Positions 1 to 6,639 of a stretch of 7,393 nt of DNA are shown one piece after another. The stretch is taken from NCBI GenBank assembly GCA_963560005.1, contig CAUWNG010000082.1:1-7393 (forward strand), given 5' to 3'. Within the stretch, counting starts at the first letter, position 1, and every line of letters starts with the position of its first letter. The notes under the pieces were generated by a model that worked only from the letters and a program-made list of their open reading frames with translations, was not told the DNA's origin and searched no databases. This DNA comes from CAG-273 sp963560005 (GTDB taxonomy: Bacteria > Bacillota > Clostridia > TANB77 > CAG-508). A program made the translations under genes and the position numbers.

Positions 1-39
1 CATTTTCTATAACATTCCCTTCTTAAGGCTAATTATTAC

Positions 40-68
40 TTTGAAAAGAATTAAATAATTTTTTCAAA
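40..68 (-). terminator. Possible terminator hairpin after the histidine kinase gene
   Basis: TTTGAAAA (40-47) and TTTTCAAA (61-68) are a perfect inverted repeat, and an inner AATT/AATT pair (49-52, 57-60) extends the stem past one unpaired base. It lies 13 bases beyond the kinase stop codon, where an operon terminator is expected. The stem is almost all A-T and no strong T-run follows on the minus strand, so it may be only a weak terminator or an mRNA end-stabilising hairpin. Nothing else is recognisable in 1-81. Confidence 0.35.
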
Positions 69-81
69 CTTAATTTCCTTT

Positions 82-1584
82 TTAATTTTCTGATGTATTT
101 ATATCGAAATAAAATTCTACACCATCTTCTTTATTTTCTACACCATATTTATTTTGATAATTATTTTGTATAGCCTTTACTAAAGCTAATCCTATACCGC
201 TTCCTCCAGTAGCTCTATTTCTTGAAGAATCAACTTTATAGAACCTTCCCCAAATTCTCTCTAAATCTTCTTCTTCTAATTGTTCACCTGTATTAAATAC
301 CCTCACCCTTATCTTGTTTTCAATCTTTTCTATATCTATTCTAATCTGCTTTTTGCCATTAACCATATCTGAATGTTTTATTGCATTAGTAAAATAATTA
401 GTTACTATTTGATCTATATAGAAATCATCTGCGTATACATAAATTTCACTCTTATCTTCAAAAATAACTTCTATATTATTCTCTTCTATCATTACTTTAC
501 ATTTTTTTATTACTTCCTTAATTAATTCTACTACATTAAATTTTGTATTATTGAATTCTCTTTTACCATATTCTAATTTCATTAATTCCAATAATTGTTT
601 TACAAGCTTATCCATTTTATCTGATTCATCTAATATAACTTCTGCATAAAATTTTCTAGATTCTTCATCTGTATTAACATTTTCTATTAATCCTTCTGCA
701 TACCCTTGAATTAATGCAATAGGAGTTTTTAGTTCATGTGATACATCAGAAATAAATTGTTTACGCATTTCATCTATTTTTGACTTTTCTTCAATATCTT
801 TTTCTAATTCTATATTATTGCTTCTTAATTGTTTTATAGTTGTTTCTAATTTATGTGACATTATATTAATATTATTACCCAGCTCGTCAATTTCATCATT
901 AGTATCTTTTATAGTATATTTTTTAGAAAAATCTAGTTTAGCCATTTTATTGGCGATTTCGTTTAATTCTAATATGGGTTCTGTGAATTTTTTTGATAAA
1001 AATGAAGCAAAAACACCTGAAATAATTATAGTAATTCCACCTATAAAAATTAATAAATTATTTGAAATTCTTACACTTTCTTCTATCGGTGCTATAGGCA
1101 TTCTAATATATAATACATTACCATTCACCAAATATCCTGTTAATAATATATAGCTCGCATTATTTACTGCATCATTAACCTTAGTTATTTCTATATTTTT
1201 ATTTTCAAATAATTGATTACCATTTTTGTTAGCTAGTTGAGTAGAATCTGTTATTCTTGTCAAAGATGACAAAAAATCTTTATCTGTAGAAAATATTGTT
1301 ATATCTTTATCTGATTTAATTAAAATATCAAAGTTATTTTTATATGCAATCTTTTTCAATTCTGATTCCAAATTAATATTTGTATTATTTTGATAATATT
1401 CATTTATTCTACCATACACGTCTTTTATAGTATTCATTTTAGAATATAAATAAAATGTTTCCAATACTATACTATTGATTGTAATTAAACATAATATTAT
1501 AACTATTATTACTATACACAAAGCCAAAAATAACCTTACTCTAACAGATTTCAATTTATTTTTTAATTTTTCTATAATACTCAC
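82..1584 (-). CDS. Membrane sensor histidine kinase of a two-component system
   Basis: This is a classical class I sensor kinase of 500 residues. A short basic N-terminus leads into transmembrane segment 1 (about 17-41), an extracytoplasmic sensor of about 130 residues, and transmembrane segment 2 (about 176-197). A HAMP linker (about 197-250) and a coiled stretch follow, then the dimerisation domain with DVSHELKTP (phospho-acceptor His283) and a HATPase domain: N-box around Asn400, G1 as FNTGEQ (430-435), F-box RFYKVD (447-452), G2 as GGSGIGLAL (460-468). The sensor has no domain I recognise, so the signal is unknown. The start is a GTG. AAAAGGA lies about 7 bases upstream of it, and a second AGGAG is too close to it, so the exact start is uncertain. 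The gene lies 43 bases after the response regulator and is surely its partner. The NTG form of the G1 box occurs in other active kinases and does not imply a pseudokinase. Confidence 0.95.
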   Translation of the reverse strand: MSIIEKLKNKLKSVRVRLFLALCIVIIVIILCLITINSIVLETFYLYSKMNTIKDVYGRINEYYQNNTNINLESELKKIAYKNNFDILIKSDKDITIFSTDKDFLSSLTRITDSTQLANKNGNQLFENKNIEITKVNDAVNNASYILLTGYLVNGNVLYIRMPIAPIEESVRISNNLLIFIGGITIIISGVFASFLSKKFTEPILELNEIANKMAKLDFSKKYTIKDTNDEIDELGNNINIMSHKLETTIKQLRSNNIELEKDIEEKSKIDEMRKQFISDVSHELKTPIALIQGYAEGLIENVNTDEESRKFYAEVILDESDKMDKLVKQLLELMKLEYGKREFNNTKFNVVELIKEVIKKCKVMIEENNIEVIFEDKSEIYVYADDFYIDQIVTNYFTNAIKHSDMVNGKKQIRIDIEKIENKIRVRVFNTGEQLEEEDLERIWGRFYKVDSSRNRATGGSGIGLALVKAIQNNYQNKYGVENKEDGVEFYFDINTSEN

Positions 1585-1627
1585 ACTCCTTTCCTTTTAT
1601 CAAAAAACTATTAATATTTAACAAATA

Positions 1628-2305
1628 CTATTTTATTTCAAATTTATAACCTATTCCTCTCATAGTCTGTATATATTTTCCTTTTTTTCCTAATTTATGT
1701 CTTATTTTTTTTATGTGACTATCTATAGTTCTAGAATCTCCATAATAATCATAATTCCATACATTATTTAATATTTTATCTCTAGACAAAGCAATATTTT
1801 TATTATCTATTAAATATTTTAATAATTCATATTCCCTTAGACTCATTTCTACTTGTTTGCCATCCACTGTTACAGTTCTTCCTTCGTCATCTATTACTAT
1901 TCCACCAAAGTCTATTTTCTCTTTTTCATCTTTTTTTAATCTATTTAGTATAGCTTCAACTCTTGCTACTAAAATTTTGGGACTGAATGGTTTTGAAATA
2001 TATTCATCAACACCTAATTCAAAACCAAATAATTCATCTTGTTCTTCTCCTCTAGCAGTTAGCATTATTATCGGAACTTTAGAATTTTGCCTTATTTGTC
2101 TTAAAACTGACCAACCATCAAGTTTAGGCATCATCACATCTAATAAAATCAAATCTATAGAATTTTTCTTTTCTTCAAAAATATTTAATGCTTCTTCTCC
2201 ATCATTAGCCTCTAATATAGAATATCCTTTTTGGGTCAAAAAATCTTTAATTAGTTTTCTCATTCTTGCTTCATCGTCAACTACCAATACTGTAATATTA
2301 CTCAT
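1628..2305 (-). CDS. OmpR/PhoB-family DNA-binding response regulator
   Basis: This cytoplasmic transcription factor has 225 residues, the usual length for the family. The receiver domain (about 3-121) has the acidic pair Asp10/Asp11, phospho-acceptor Asp56 in LLDVMMP, switch Thr83 in MLTAR and Lys105 in SKPF. A winged-helix Trans_reg_C domain (about 131-224) follows, with the recognition-helix stretch SRTIDSHIKKIRHKLG and the closing RGIGYKF signature. It should be phosphorylated by the kinase encoded just downstream and then bind direct-repeat operators as a dimer. The ATG start is set by a strong ribosome site, TAGGAGGAG, about 6 bases upstream. It is the first gene of a two-gene operon with a promoter candidate directly upstream. 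Its targets cannot be told from the sequence. A VanR, PhoP or similar name is not justified. Confidence 0.96.
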   Translation of the reverse strand: MSNITVLVVDDEARMRKLIKDFLTQKGYSILEANDGEEALNIFEEKKNSIDLILLDVMMPKLDGWSVLRQIRQNSKVPIIMLTARGEEQDELFGFELGVDEYISKPFSPKILVARVEAILNRLKKDEKEKIDFGGIVIDDEGRTVTVDGKQVEMSLREYELLKYLIDNKNIALSRDKILNNVWNYDYYGDSRTIDSHIKKIRHKLGKKGKYIQTMRGIGYKFEIK

Positions 2306-2334
2306 TAAAACTCCTCCTAAATTTTTACATAATT

Positions 2335-2364
2335 ATTATATATTATACATGCTAATTATGTCTA
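2335..2364 (-). promoter_or_regulatory. Candidate promoter of the two-component operon
   Basis: On the minus strand TAGACA (2364-2359) and TATAAT (2340-2335) are separated by 18 bases. A second TATAAT lies at 2347-2342. The -10 is perfect but the -35 is weak, as might suit a regulator needing activation, possibly by itself. In such AT-rich DNA chance TATAAT matches are common, so confidence is modest. Confidence 0.4.
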
Positions 2365-2420
2365 TAGTGTGAATTAACTTTTTATTTCTAATTTTTATGT
2401 ATAACTATTATATACATTTT

Positions 2421-2450
2421 AAGAGCAGAGATTCAAAGCTCTCTGTTCTT
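2421..2450 (-). terminator. Hairpin at the end of the sipL-yunB transcript
   Basis: Arms of 11 bases (2421-2431 and 2440-2450) pair at 10 positions around an 8-base loop, with several G-C pairs. It begins 6 bases past the yunB stop codon. Read on the minus strand the single odd pair is A-C and the tail is CTTAAAATG, not a clean T-run. Read on the plus strand the odd pair is a G-U wobble. It therefore looks like a moderate terminator or a transcript-end stabiliser separating the spore genes from the two-component operon. Confidence 0.5.
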
Positions 2451-2456
2451 ATATGT

Positions 2457-3185
2457 TTATTCTATCAAATTAATAGTTTCAGTTCCACTTATTCCTTCTA
2501 AATTATAGTAAGTAGTTGGAATATCCCCGATAATTACTCCTTCAACCAATAAAACCTGATTTATGATTTTTTCTTCTATAGTCTGAAATGGGGTCAAAAT
2601 ATTAACATTACAATTTAACTCTAAATATATTCTATGTAATGTTTGATTTATTCCTGTAGAAATAAATTCTGATTTTAAATTAGTTTCTATATTTCCAGAA
2701 AGTTGTATTTGTACAGAAACATCTGGTCCCCTTCCTCCCAAAAGTTTGCTTCCTAAGAAATTAGAAAGTTTTATATTAAAACTACTATTTTCCTTCTTTT
2801 TTAAAGCTTCTTCTATTTTTATTGGAATATCAGATATAACTTTATTTATAGCTACTATATTAGTACTAATCATTTTTATATTATTATTTTCATCCTTAAC
2901 TATATTTACTAATTCTTCATACTCATAGTCTTCCATAACTTTTGTTGCCTCTTCATTAGAAATTTTAGTTGCAACATTTTTAGCTAAATTTCTACATTGT
3001 ACATCTATAATTGGTTCTATTGCTTTTGTGACTGTATAAGCAAATACTATTGCTATAACTAATACTATTATAATTTTTATTACTTTTACTTTTTTGTTTT
3101 GTAGTTTCTTACCTTCTACAAATCTTCTAAATTTAGGCAATCTTATTTTTCTTCTTGTAAAAATTTTTTCTTCTTTATTATTCAT
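2457..3185 (-). CDS. yunB: Sporulation membrane protein YunB
   Basis: The 242 residues match the pattern I know for YunB, a sporulation protein under sigma-E in Bacillus subtilis whose biochemical role is not established. A basic N-terminus (1-36) precedes one transmembrane helix (about 36-52), giving a probable N-in membrane anchor with the bulk of the protein outside the cytoplasm. Family-like motifs are YEELVNIV (89-96), GGRGPDVSVQI (150-160), GINQTLHRIYLEL (178-190), and near the end EGVIIGDIPTTYYNL (215-229). The ATG overlaps the last 8 bases of the upstream sipL-like gene (ATGAATAA), and no good ribosome site precedes it. Translation is therefore probably coupled to that gene, and the protein is made in the mother cell at the same time. 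A hairpin follows the stop codon. Confidence 0.88.
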   Translation of the reverse strand: MNNKEEKIFTRRKIRLPKFRRFVEGKKLQNKKVKVIKIIIVLVIAIVFAYTVTKAIEPIIDVQCRNLAKNVATKISNEEATKVMEDYEYEELVNIVKDENNNIKMISTNIVAINKVISDIPIKIEEALKKKENSSFNIKLSNFLGSKLLGGRGPDVSVQIQLSGNIETNLKSEFISTGINQTLHRIYLELNCNVNILTPFQTIEEKIINQVLLVEGVIIGDIPTTYYNLEGISGTETINLIE

Positions 3186-4710
3186 GATATCTTGGAATAA
3201 ATAATTGTTGTTCTATCTGTATATTATCAGTATCTGTTATATCATTTACTTTTGCTATATCATCTACTGTACTGCCAAATCTTTTTGCTATTTTCCATAA
3301 AGTATCATTTGGCTTTACAAAATAGATTACCATACTATATCTCTCTTTATTTAATTCTTTATTATTTTCTTCAATATTATCTATTATATTTATATTTGTA
3401 CTTTGTGACAAAATTGATGTAAATTGTAAATCTACTTTTATATCAAGGCTTTTATCTGGCATTACTATAAAATTTTGATTTGTAATTTCTATTAATGTAT
3501 CAATATTTGCTTCAGAATTTACTCCTGGAAAGTCCATATTAAATGTAAATGGTATTGTCATTGATTTTGTTTCAATTCCATCTAAATCAGAAGAAAAAAC
3601 AAGACTTAATCCTAATTCCCCTTCATATACTATTCTATCTGTTAATACATTTTGGTTTGTTATTATAGGATTAACTTCAACATCATATATTTTATTATCT
3701 CCTATTTCATCTATTATTTGCTTTTCCCTTATATTACAAACATTTTGCATTGACTCTTTTTTATTTATAGTTTTTATTCTTTTTTTACTAAAATTCAAGT
3801 TTTTAGTTGGACTGTATAAATCTTGTATTATATCTAGTTCTCTATTTTCTAAAGCTTCACAATATACTTGTATTTCTGCTTCTACATAAATAGAATGTTC
3901 TTCAATGCTATTAGGTTTTAAAATCAAATTTTTAATTTCATATTTCACATTACAAATATTATCTTCATTAATATTTTGCATATCTATAAATCCCATTACA
4001 GGAATGTTGCCTTCTATTGAATTTATTCTATTATCTTCTGTTAAGTACAAAAGCTTTATTTGTAAGTCTGCTTTTACTAAAACTTTGTTATAGCTTATTT
4101 TAGTTTCTTTATTAGTTATTCTTAAAGATGCTTTCATTATTTCTGCCAAATTATCAATGTTGTCTAGTAATAATGTATCTTTAGCATATACTTTTGCATT
4201 TCCTGTTCCTACTAATGAATTAATACAAATATTTTGATTTTTTAATTGTATATCTTTTAAATTATTTATCTCTTTTATATATTCAAAATTCTCATTTGAA
4301 GATATTTTTATTTGAGCTTCTAATATTGCTTTTATATTTACTTTTCTGCCATTTAAAACTTTACAGTCTAAATTCATTAAATATAAATCCACATCTAATT
4401 CCATATTGTTTTTTGCTTTTTCTACTTCTATTGTTTGAGAAAAATTAATAGTTGTGTTTAAACTTCTAATATTACCATTCTCACCATCAGCTAAATACAT
4501 AACATAAACATTTATACCACCATCAATTTTTACTTTACCATCCATTATTTCTTTTTTATATATACATACAACACCATTTGCACTAATTGTATTTAATATA
4601 TCTGGCTTAACATCAGGAACAATAAAGTCTTCTTGAGCAGTAAAAGTGTCCTTTTTTTGATCAACTATTCTATTAATGCACAAACTATCCTTAGTAGCTT
4701 CTATTGCCAT
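3178..4710 (-). CDS. sipL: SPOCS-domain and LysM spore coat-anchoring protein, SipL type
   Basis: The protein has 510 residues, no signal peptide and no membrane segment. It starts with the SPOCS (DUF3794) hallmark FIVPDVKPDILN (27-38). Three beta-rich SPOCS-like blocks can be traced, roughly 20-140, 165-310 and 350-445. A C-terminal LysM domain (463-506) contains VKPNDTLWKIAKRFG and ends LFIPRYHE. This architecture and length match SipL of C. difficile, a mother-cell protein whose LysM domain binds SpoIVA and fixes the coat to the forespore membrane. Here LysM would therefore be a protein-binding module more than a peptidoglycan binder. The start is supported by AAGGAGGG about 6 bases upstream. 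The veg terminator separates it from veg, so it should have its own sporulation promoter, but I see no convincing sigma-E -10 (no CATA box) in the 50 bases available. It overlaps yunB by 8 bases. Confidence 0.88.
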   Translation of the reverse strand: MAIEATKDSLCINRIVDQKKDTFTAQEDFIVPDVKPDILNTISANGVVCIYKKEIMDGKVKIDGGINVYVMYLADGENGNIRSLNTTINFSQTIEVEKAKNNMELDVDLYLMNLDCKVLNGRKVNIKAILEAQIKISSNENFEYIKEINNLKDIQLKNQNICINSLVGTGNAKVYAKDTLLLDNIDNLAEIMKASLRITNKETKISYNKVLVKADLQIKLLYLTEDNRINSIEGNIPVMGFIDMQNINEDNICNVKYEIKNLILKPNSIEEHSIYVEAEIQVYCEALENRELDIIQDLYSPTKNLNFSKKRIKTINKKESMQNVCNIREKQIIDEIGDNKIYDVEVNPIITNQNVLTDRIVYEGELGLSLVFSSDLDGIETKSMTIPFTFNMDFPGVNSEANIDTLIEITNQNFIVMPDKSLDIKVDLQFTSILSQSTNINIIDNIEENNKELNKERYSMVIYFVKPNDTLWKIAKRFGSTVDDIAKVNDITDTDNIQIEQQLFIPRYHE

Positions 4711-4721
4711 TTTGATTCCCT

Positions 4722-4759
4722 CCTTAATATTCTAATAATACTAATATATATTATTAAGG
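4722..4759 (-). promoter_or_regulatory. Inverted repeat that can cover the sipL ribosome site
   Basis: CCTTAATA (4722-4729) and TATTAAGG (4752-4759) are perfect 8-base arms. On the minus-strand RNA the 3' arm ends in the AAGG of the AAGGAGGG ribosome site, so the paired form would hide part of it. A competing all-A-U hairpin (4733-4740 with 4749-4756) is nested inside. The fold forms only in RNAs that begin upstream of 4759, such as readthrough from veg. Confidence 0.3.
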
Positions 4760-4761
4760 AT

Positions 4762-4788
4762 AAAAAAAAATTCCTAAAAAGGAATTTT
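4762..4788 (-). terminator. Intrinsic terminator of veg
   Basis: On the minus strand AAAATTCC pairs with GGAATTTT around a 6-base loop (TTTTTA), and the descending arm runs into an unbroken nine-base T-run. It starts about 10 bases after the veg stop codon. The stem is short with only four G-C pairs, but the T-run is excellent. It ends the vegetative veg transcript before the sipL gene. Confidence 0.8.
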
Positions 4789-4798
4789 AAATTTTATT

Positions 4799-5059
4799 TT
4801 ATTGTATTAATGGACTATATCCTACTCCATCAAAAACATCAACTTCTACTTCTTTTGTCAAAATATCTTTATAACTGTAACTTGCACTTGAATTTTCAGA
4901 ATCATATTTTATAACAAATATTTCTGGATAGGCTTTTTCTATTGTAGCTTCTTTTTCAAACGATTTACTTCTTCCTAATGATCCTCTAACTATTATTTTT
5001 TTTCCTATCCTTTCACTTATATCTGTCTTTAAGTTCAATATATCATTTTGGCAAATCAT
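4799..5059 (-). CDS. veg: Veg family protein
   Basis: This small soluble protein of 86 residues aligns well with Bacillus subtilis Veg (also 86 residues). Shared landmarks are a GK-K start to the fold (19-22), GR-K (29-32), the AYPEIFVIKYD block (43-53) matching TYPSVFVIQLD, and SYSYKDILTKEVEV (60-73) matching SYSYADILTETVEL. In B. subtilis it is one of the most strongly transcribed vegetative genes and has been linked to biofilm gene control through SinR. In Clostridia its function is unknown. The start is supported by TAGGTGAT about 5 bases upstream. It has a near-consensus sigma-A promoter and its own terminator, so it is a monocistronic vegetative unit between two sporulation genes, a conserved neighbourhood. 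Confidence 0.93.
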   Translation of the reverse strand: MICQNDILNLKTDISERIGKKIIVRGSLGRSKSFEKEATIEKAYPEIFVIKYDSENSSASYSYKDILTKEVEVDVFDGVGYSPLIQ

Positions 5060-5089
5060 TTTTTATCACCTACTTTTCAAGATGACCAT

Positions 5090-5118
5090 AGTATATCATT
5101 TGAGTCATAATTTGTCAA
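5090..5118 (-). promoter_or_regulatory. Strong sigma-A promoter of veg
   Basis: On the minus strand a perfect -35 TTGACA (5118-5113) and a near-perfect -10 TATACT (5095-5090) are separated by exactly 17 bases. Transcription would start near 5083, giving a leader of about 24 bases with the ribosome site. This fits the known high vegetative expression of veg. Confidence 0.88.
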
Positions 5119-5138
5119 AATTTGGTTTCTATCCAAAT
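5117..5138 (-). terminator. Probable terminator of yabG abutting the veg promoter
   Basis: On the minus strand ATTTGG (5138-5133) pairs with CCAAAT (5125-5120) around a 7-base loop, followed by TTT. The T-run leads directly into the TTGACA -35 box of veg and shares bases with it. The stem is only 6 bases, so efficiency may be moderate. The remaining yabG-veg gap (5139-5210) shows a direct repeat GTTACAA (5200-5206, 5210-5216) that touches the yabG stop and nothing else I recognise. Confidence 0.45.
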
Positions 5139-5210
5139 ATCATGTCTTGCTTGATACTCTAGTGTTTTTCCGTTTTATTTCTTTTATATTACATTTATGT
5201 TACAATCAAG

Positions 5211-6035
5211 TTACAAAATCATCATTTTCTTTTTTTTGCCAAATGCTCCTATACCATCAATTCCTTTTTTTCCATCTCTTAATTCTGACTCAATGTCAAA
5301 TATTGTAATATAATTTTTCTCATCAGTAGTTGCAACTTTTTCTGCTATAATTAAAGGATCTAAAAAATCTATTAATATCCTTTCTGGTGAAGAAGCAAAA
5401 TTCGCTCCTGCTATCATAATCCCCTCATAATAACTTTGACATGCACCTGCAAATATAACTAAATCTTTATTTTTAGTATTGCTTTTTCTAGCAGTCAATA
5501 CTGTTTCAATAAAATATCTAGAATTTCTGTAATTATATATATCATTAAATTTTGTTCCTTTTTTTATCATACCATCATGACCTGTAATAATTAAAATATC
5601 TGGATTATGCCTTTTTAAAAGATTATTTACTACTAAAGCTTGCCTGTTTTCTGCTATATTTCTTACTATTGCATTTAATCCTAATTTTTTATAATATCTA
5701 TCTGATTTTTCACTATATCTTCTATCTCCATCTAAATGCAATATTTTGCCAGTATATATTATTTCTCTTTCCCTTGATAATATTTCTTTAGGCTTACATC
5801 TTTTTATTCTTTTTTCATATCGTTCTTTAAATATTCTGTCGTTTTCTATTATTTTTTCTTTACCTATTAATTCTAAATCATCAATAGGACTATCTGCTTT
5901 TATTCTAATATTTACCCCTTTAAGTATCGCAAAAGTATTGTTATTACTAGTTTTTATTATTTTTTCTACTATGAATAAAATATCTTTTCCATAAGATATT
6001 CTACCTACCACATCTCCTTTTTTTATTTTTTCCAT
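5211..6035 (-). CDS. yabG: Sporulation cysteine protease YabG (family U57 type)
   Basis: YabG is a mother-cell protease that trims spore coat proteins late in sporulation; SpoIVA and SafA are among its B. subtilis substrates. The 274 residues compare with about 290 in B. subtilis. The N-terminal part (MEKIKKGDVVGRISYGKD) is a small beta barrel-like region. The catalytic half starts at about 92 (YTGKILHLDGDRRY) and holds the likely catalytic pair His153 in ITGHDG and Cys199 in FAGACQSYYEG, then ANFASSPER and FDPL-like DFLDPLIIAEKVA, and near the end GIDGIGAFG. An in-frame TTG at 6053 would add six residues, but the ribosome site GAGGTGAT lies 3 bases upstream of the ATG at 6035, inside that extension, so the ATG is preferred. 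A sigma-K-like promoter precedes it. The neighbouring SipL-like protein acts on SpoIVA, a known YabG substrate, so the cluster makes functional sense. Confidence 0.95.
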   Translation of the reverse strand: MEKIKKGDVVGRISYGKDILFIVEKIIKTSNNNTFAILKGVNIRIKADSPIDDLELIGKEKIIENDRIFKERYEKRIKRCKPKEILSREREIIYTGKILHLDGDRRYSEKSDRYYKKLGLNAIVRNIAENRQALVVNNLLKRHNPDILIITGHDGMIKKGTKFNDIYNYRNSRYFIETVLTARKSNTKNKDLVIFAGACQSYYEGIMIAGANFASSPERILIDFLDPLIIAEKVATTDEKNYITIFDIESELRDGKKGIDGIGAFGKKKKMMIL

Positions 6036-6065
6036 ATAATCACCTCGTAACAAACTTGGTTATTG

Positions 6066-6093
6066 TATAATATGTCGAAAAAAATAAAAATGT
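6066..6093 (-). promoter_or_regulatory. yabG: Sigma-K-type promoter of yabG
   Basis: On the minus strand CATATTATA (6074-6066) fits the sigma-K -10 consensus CATANNNTA exactly, and an AC (6093-6092) sits 17 bases upstream, the usual -35 and spacing for sigma-K. Transcription would begin near 6059, about 24 bases before the ATG. yabG is a sigma-K gene in B. subtilis, so position, motif and gene agree. The motif is short, and AT-rich DNA gives chance matches. Confidence 0.65.
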
Positions 6094-6105
6094 GTATTAT
6101 TATAT

Positions 6106-6137
6106 AAAAAAGACTTAGAATACTCTAAATCTTTTTT
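6106..6137 (-). terminator. Strong intrinsic terminator of the 113-aa gene
   Basis: Two 14-base arms (6106-6119 and 6124-6137) pair fully around a 4-base loop, with one position that is a U-G wobble on the minus-strand RNA and an A-C mismatch on the plus-strand RNA. The minus orientation is therefore favoured. The arms end in AAAAAA and TTTTTT, which also provide the T-run. It lies about 50 bases past the stop codon and isolates the gene from yabG. An 18-base perfect A-T palindrome (6169-6186) lies directly after the stop codon, between the two. Confidence 0.85.
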
Positions 6138-6186
6138 AATCATTTATCTCAAAATATAAATAATAACATAAAAAAATATTTTTTTA

Positions 6187-6528
6187 TTATCCCTTTTCGT
6201 TTTGGGTCCATCTTAATACTTTAATATTTTTATACACTTCTAATACATCCGCATATTTTCTATATTCATCTTCCCATACTATACTTGGAATTTTATCATA
6301 AGCTTCAAAAACTTTTTCAGCTTCTGATAAAAAAATCACTTGATCTTGAGGAGTCATTTTTTCATATCTCTTTGAAAAAATATATAGTTTATCTAACATC
6401 TGATTAGCTTGAATAAATCCCAAAAAATCCTTTATTTTTATTCCAGCCATTCTAATTTGTAAAATTGCAAATGCAATTAAAACAAAAATAACAAATACCA
6501 ATAAATATATAATTATCATAAATTCCAT
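6187..6528 (-). CDS. Single-pass membrane protein of unknown function
   Basis: I do not recognise this 113-residue protein. A hydrophobic N-terminal helix (about 4-25, IIIYLLVFVIFVLIAFAILQI) would anchor it. The remainder (about 27-113) is charged and largely helical, with five lysine/arginine-rich turns, TPQDQVIFLSEAEKVFEAYDKIP (59-81), and a tryptophan-bearing tail (VLRWTQNEKG), probably cytoplasmic. It is a real gene: AGGTGGTG lies 5 bases before the ATG, a sigma-A promoter TTGATA-17-TATAAT lies upstream, and a strong terminator follows. It is transcribed alone, away from ssrA and toward yabG. The promoter is vegetative in type, so a sporulation role should not be assumed from its neighbours. 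Confidence 0.85.
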   Translation of the reverse strand: MEFMIIIYLLVFVIFVLIAFAILQIRMAGIKIKDFLGFIQANQMLDKLYIFSKRYEKMTPQDQVIFLSEAEKVFEAYDKIPSIVWEDEYRKYADVLEVYKNIKVLRWTQNEKG

Positions 6529-6555
6529 TTTTACACCACCTATTATTATATATTT

Positions 6556-6584
6556 ATTATATCATTTATGCTTTTTATTATCAA
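6556..6584 (-). promoter_or_regulatory. Sigma-A promoter of the 113-aa gene
   Basis: On the minus strand TTGATA (6584-6579) and a perfect TATAAT (6561-6556) are separated by 17 bases. Initiation near 6549 gives a leader of about 20 bases containing the AGGTGGTG ribosome site. Confidence 0.75.
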
Positions 6585-6639
6585 TATTATTAACTATAAA
6601 CAATAATAAAACTATAGTACATGTTAGTTCTATATAATA

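Noticed and set aside
1..24. Possible minus-strand gene start at the left edge (ATG at 3-1 with AGAAGGG upstream)
   Set aside because: The spacing from AGAAGGG to the ATG is about 13 bases, and no coding sequence is available beyond the edge to test it.
82..2305. Naming the two-component pair after a known system such as VanRS or PhoPR
   Set aside because: The conserved domains are generic and the sensor region and neighbours give no specific match; no target genes are present.
1857..2372. Plus-strand open frame of 171 codons across the response regulator
   Set aside because: It lies antisense to a clear response regulator, is serine/isoleucine-rich as expected of a shadow frame in AT-rich DNA, and has no ribosome site.
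4633..4914. Plus-strand open frame of 93 codons across the sipL-veg junction
   Set aside because: It covers the veg terminator and parts of two real genes on the other strand, is low in complexity and has no family resemblance.
6036..6053. Upstream TTG start for yabG adding six residues
   Set aside because: The ribosome site GAGGTGAT lies inside this extension and is placed for the ATG at 6035.
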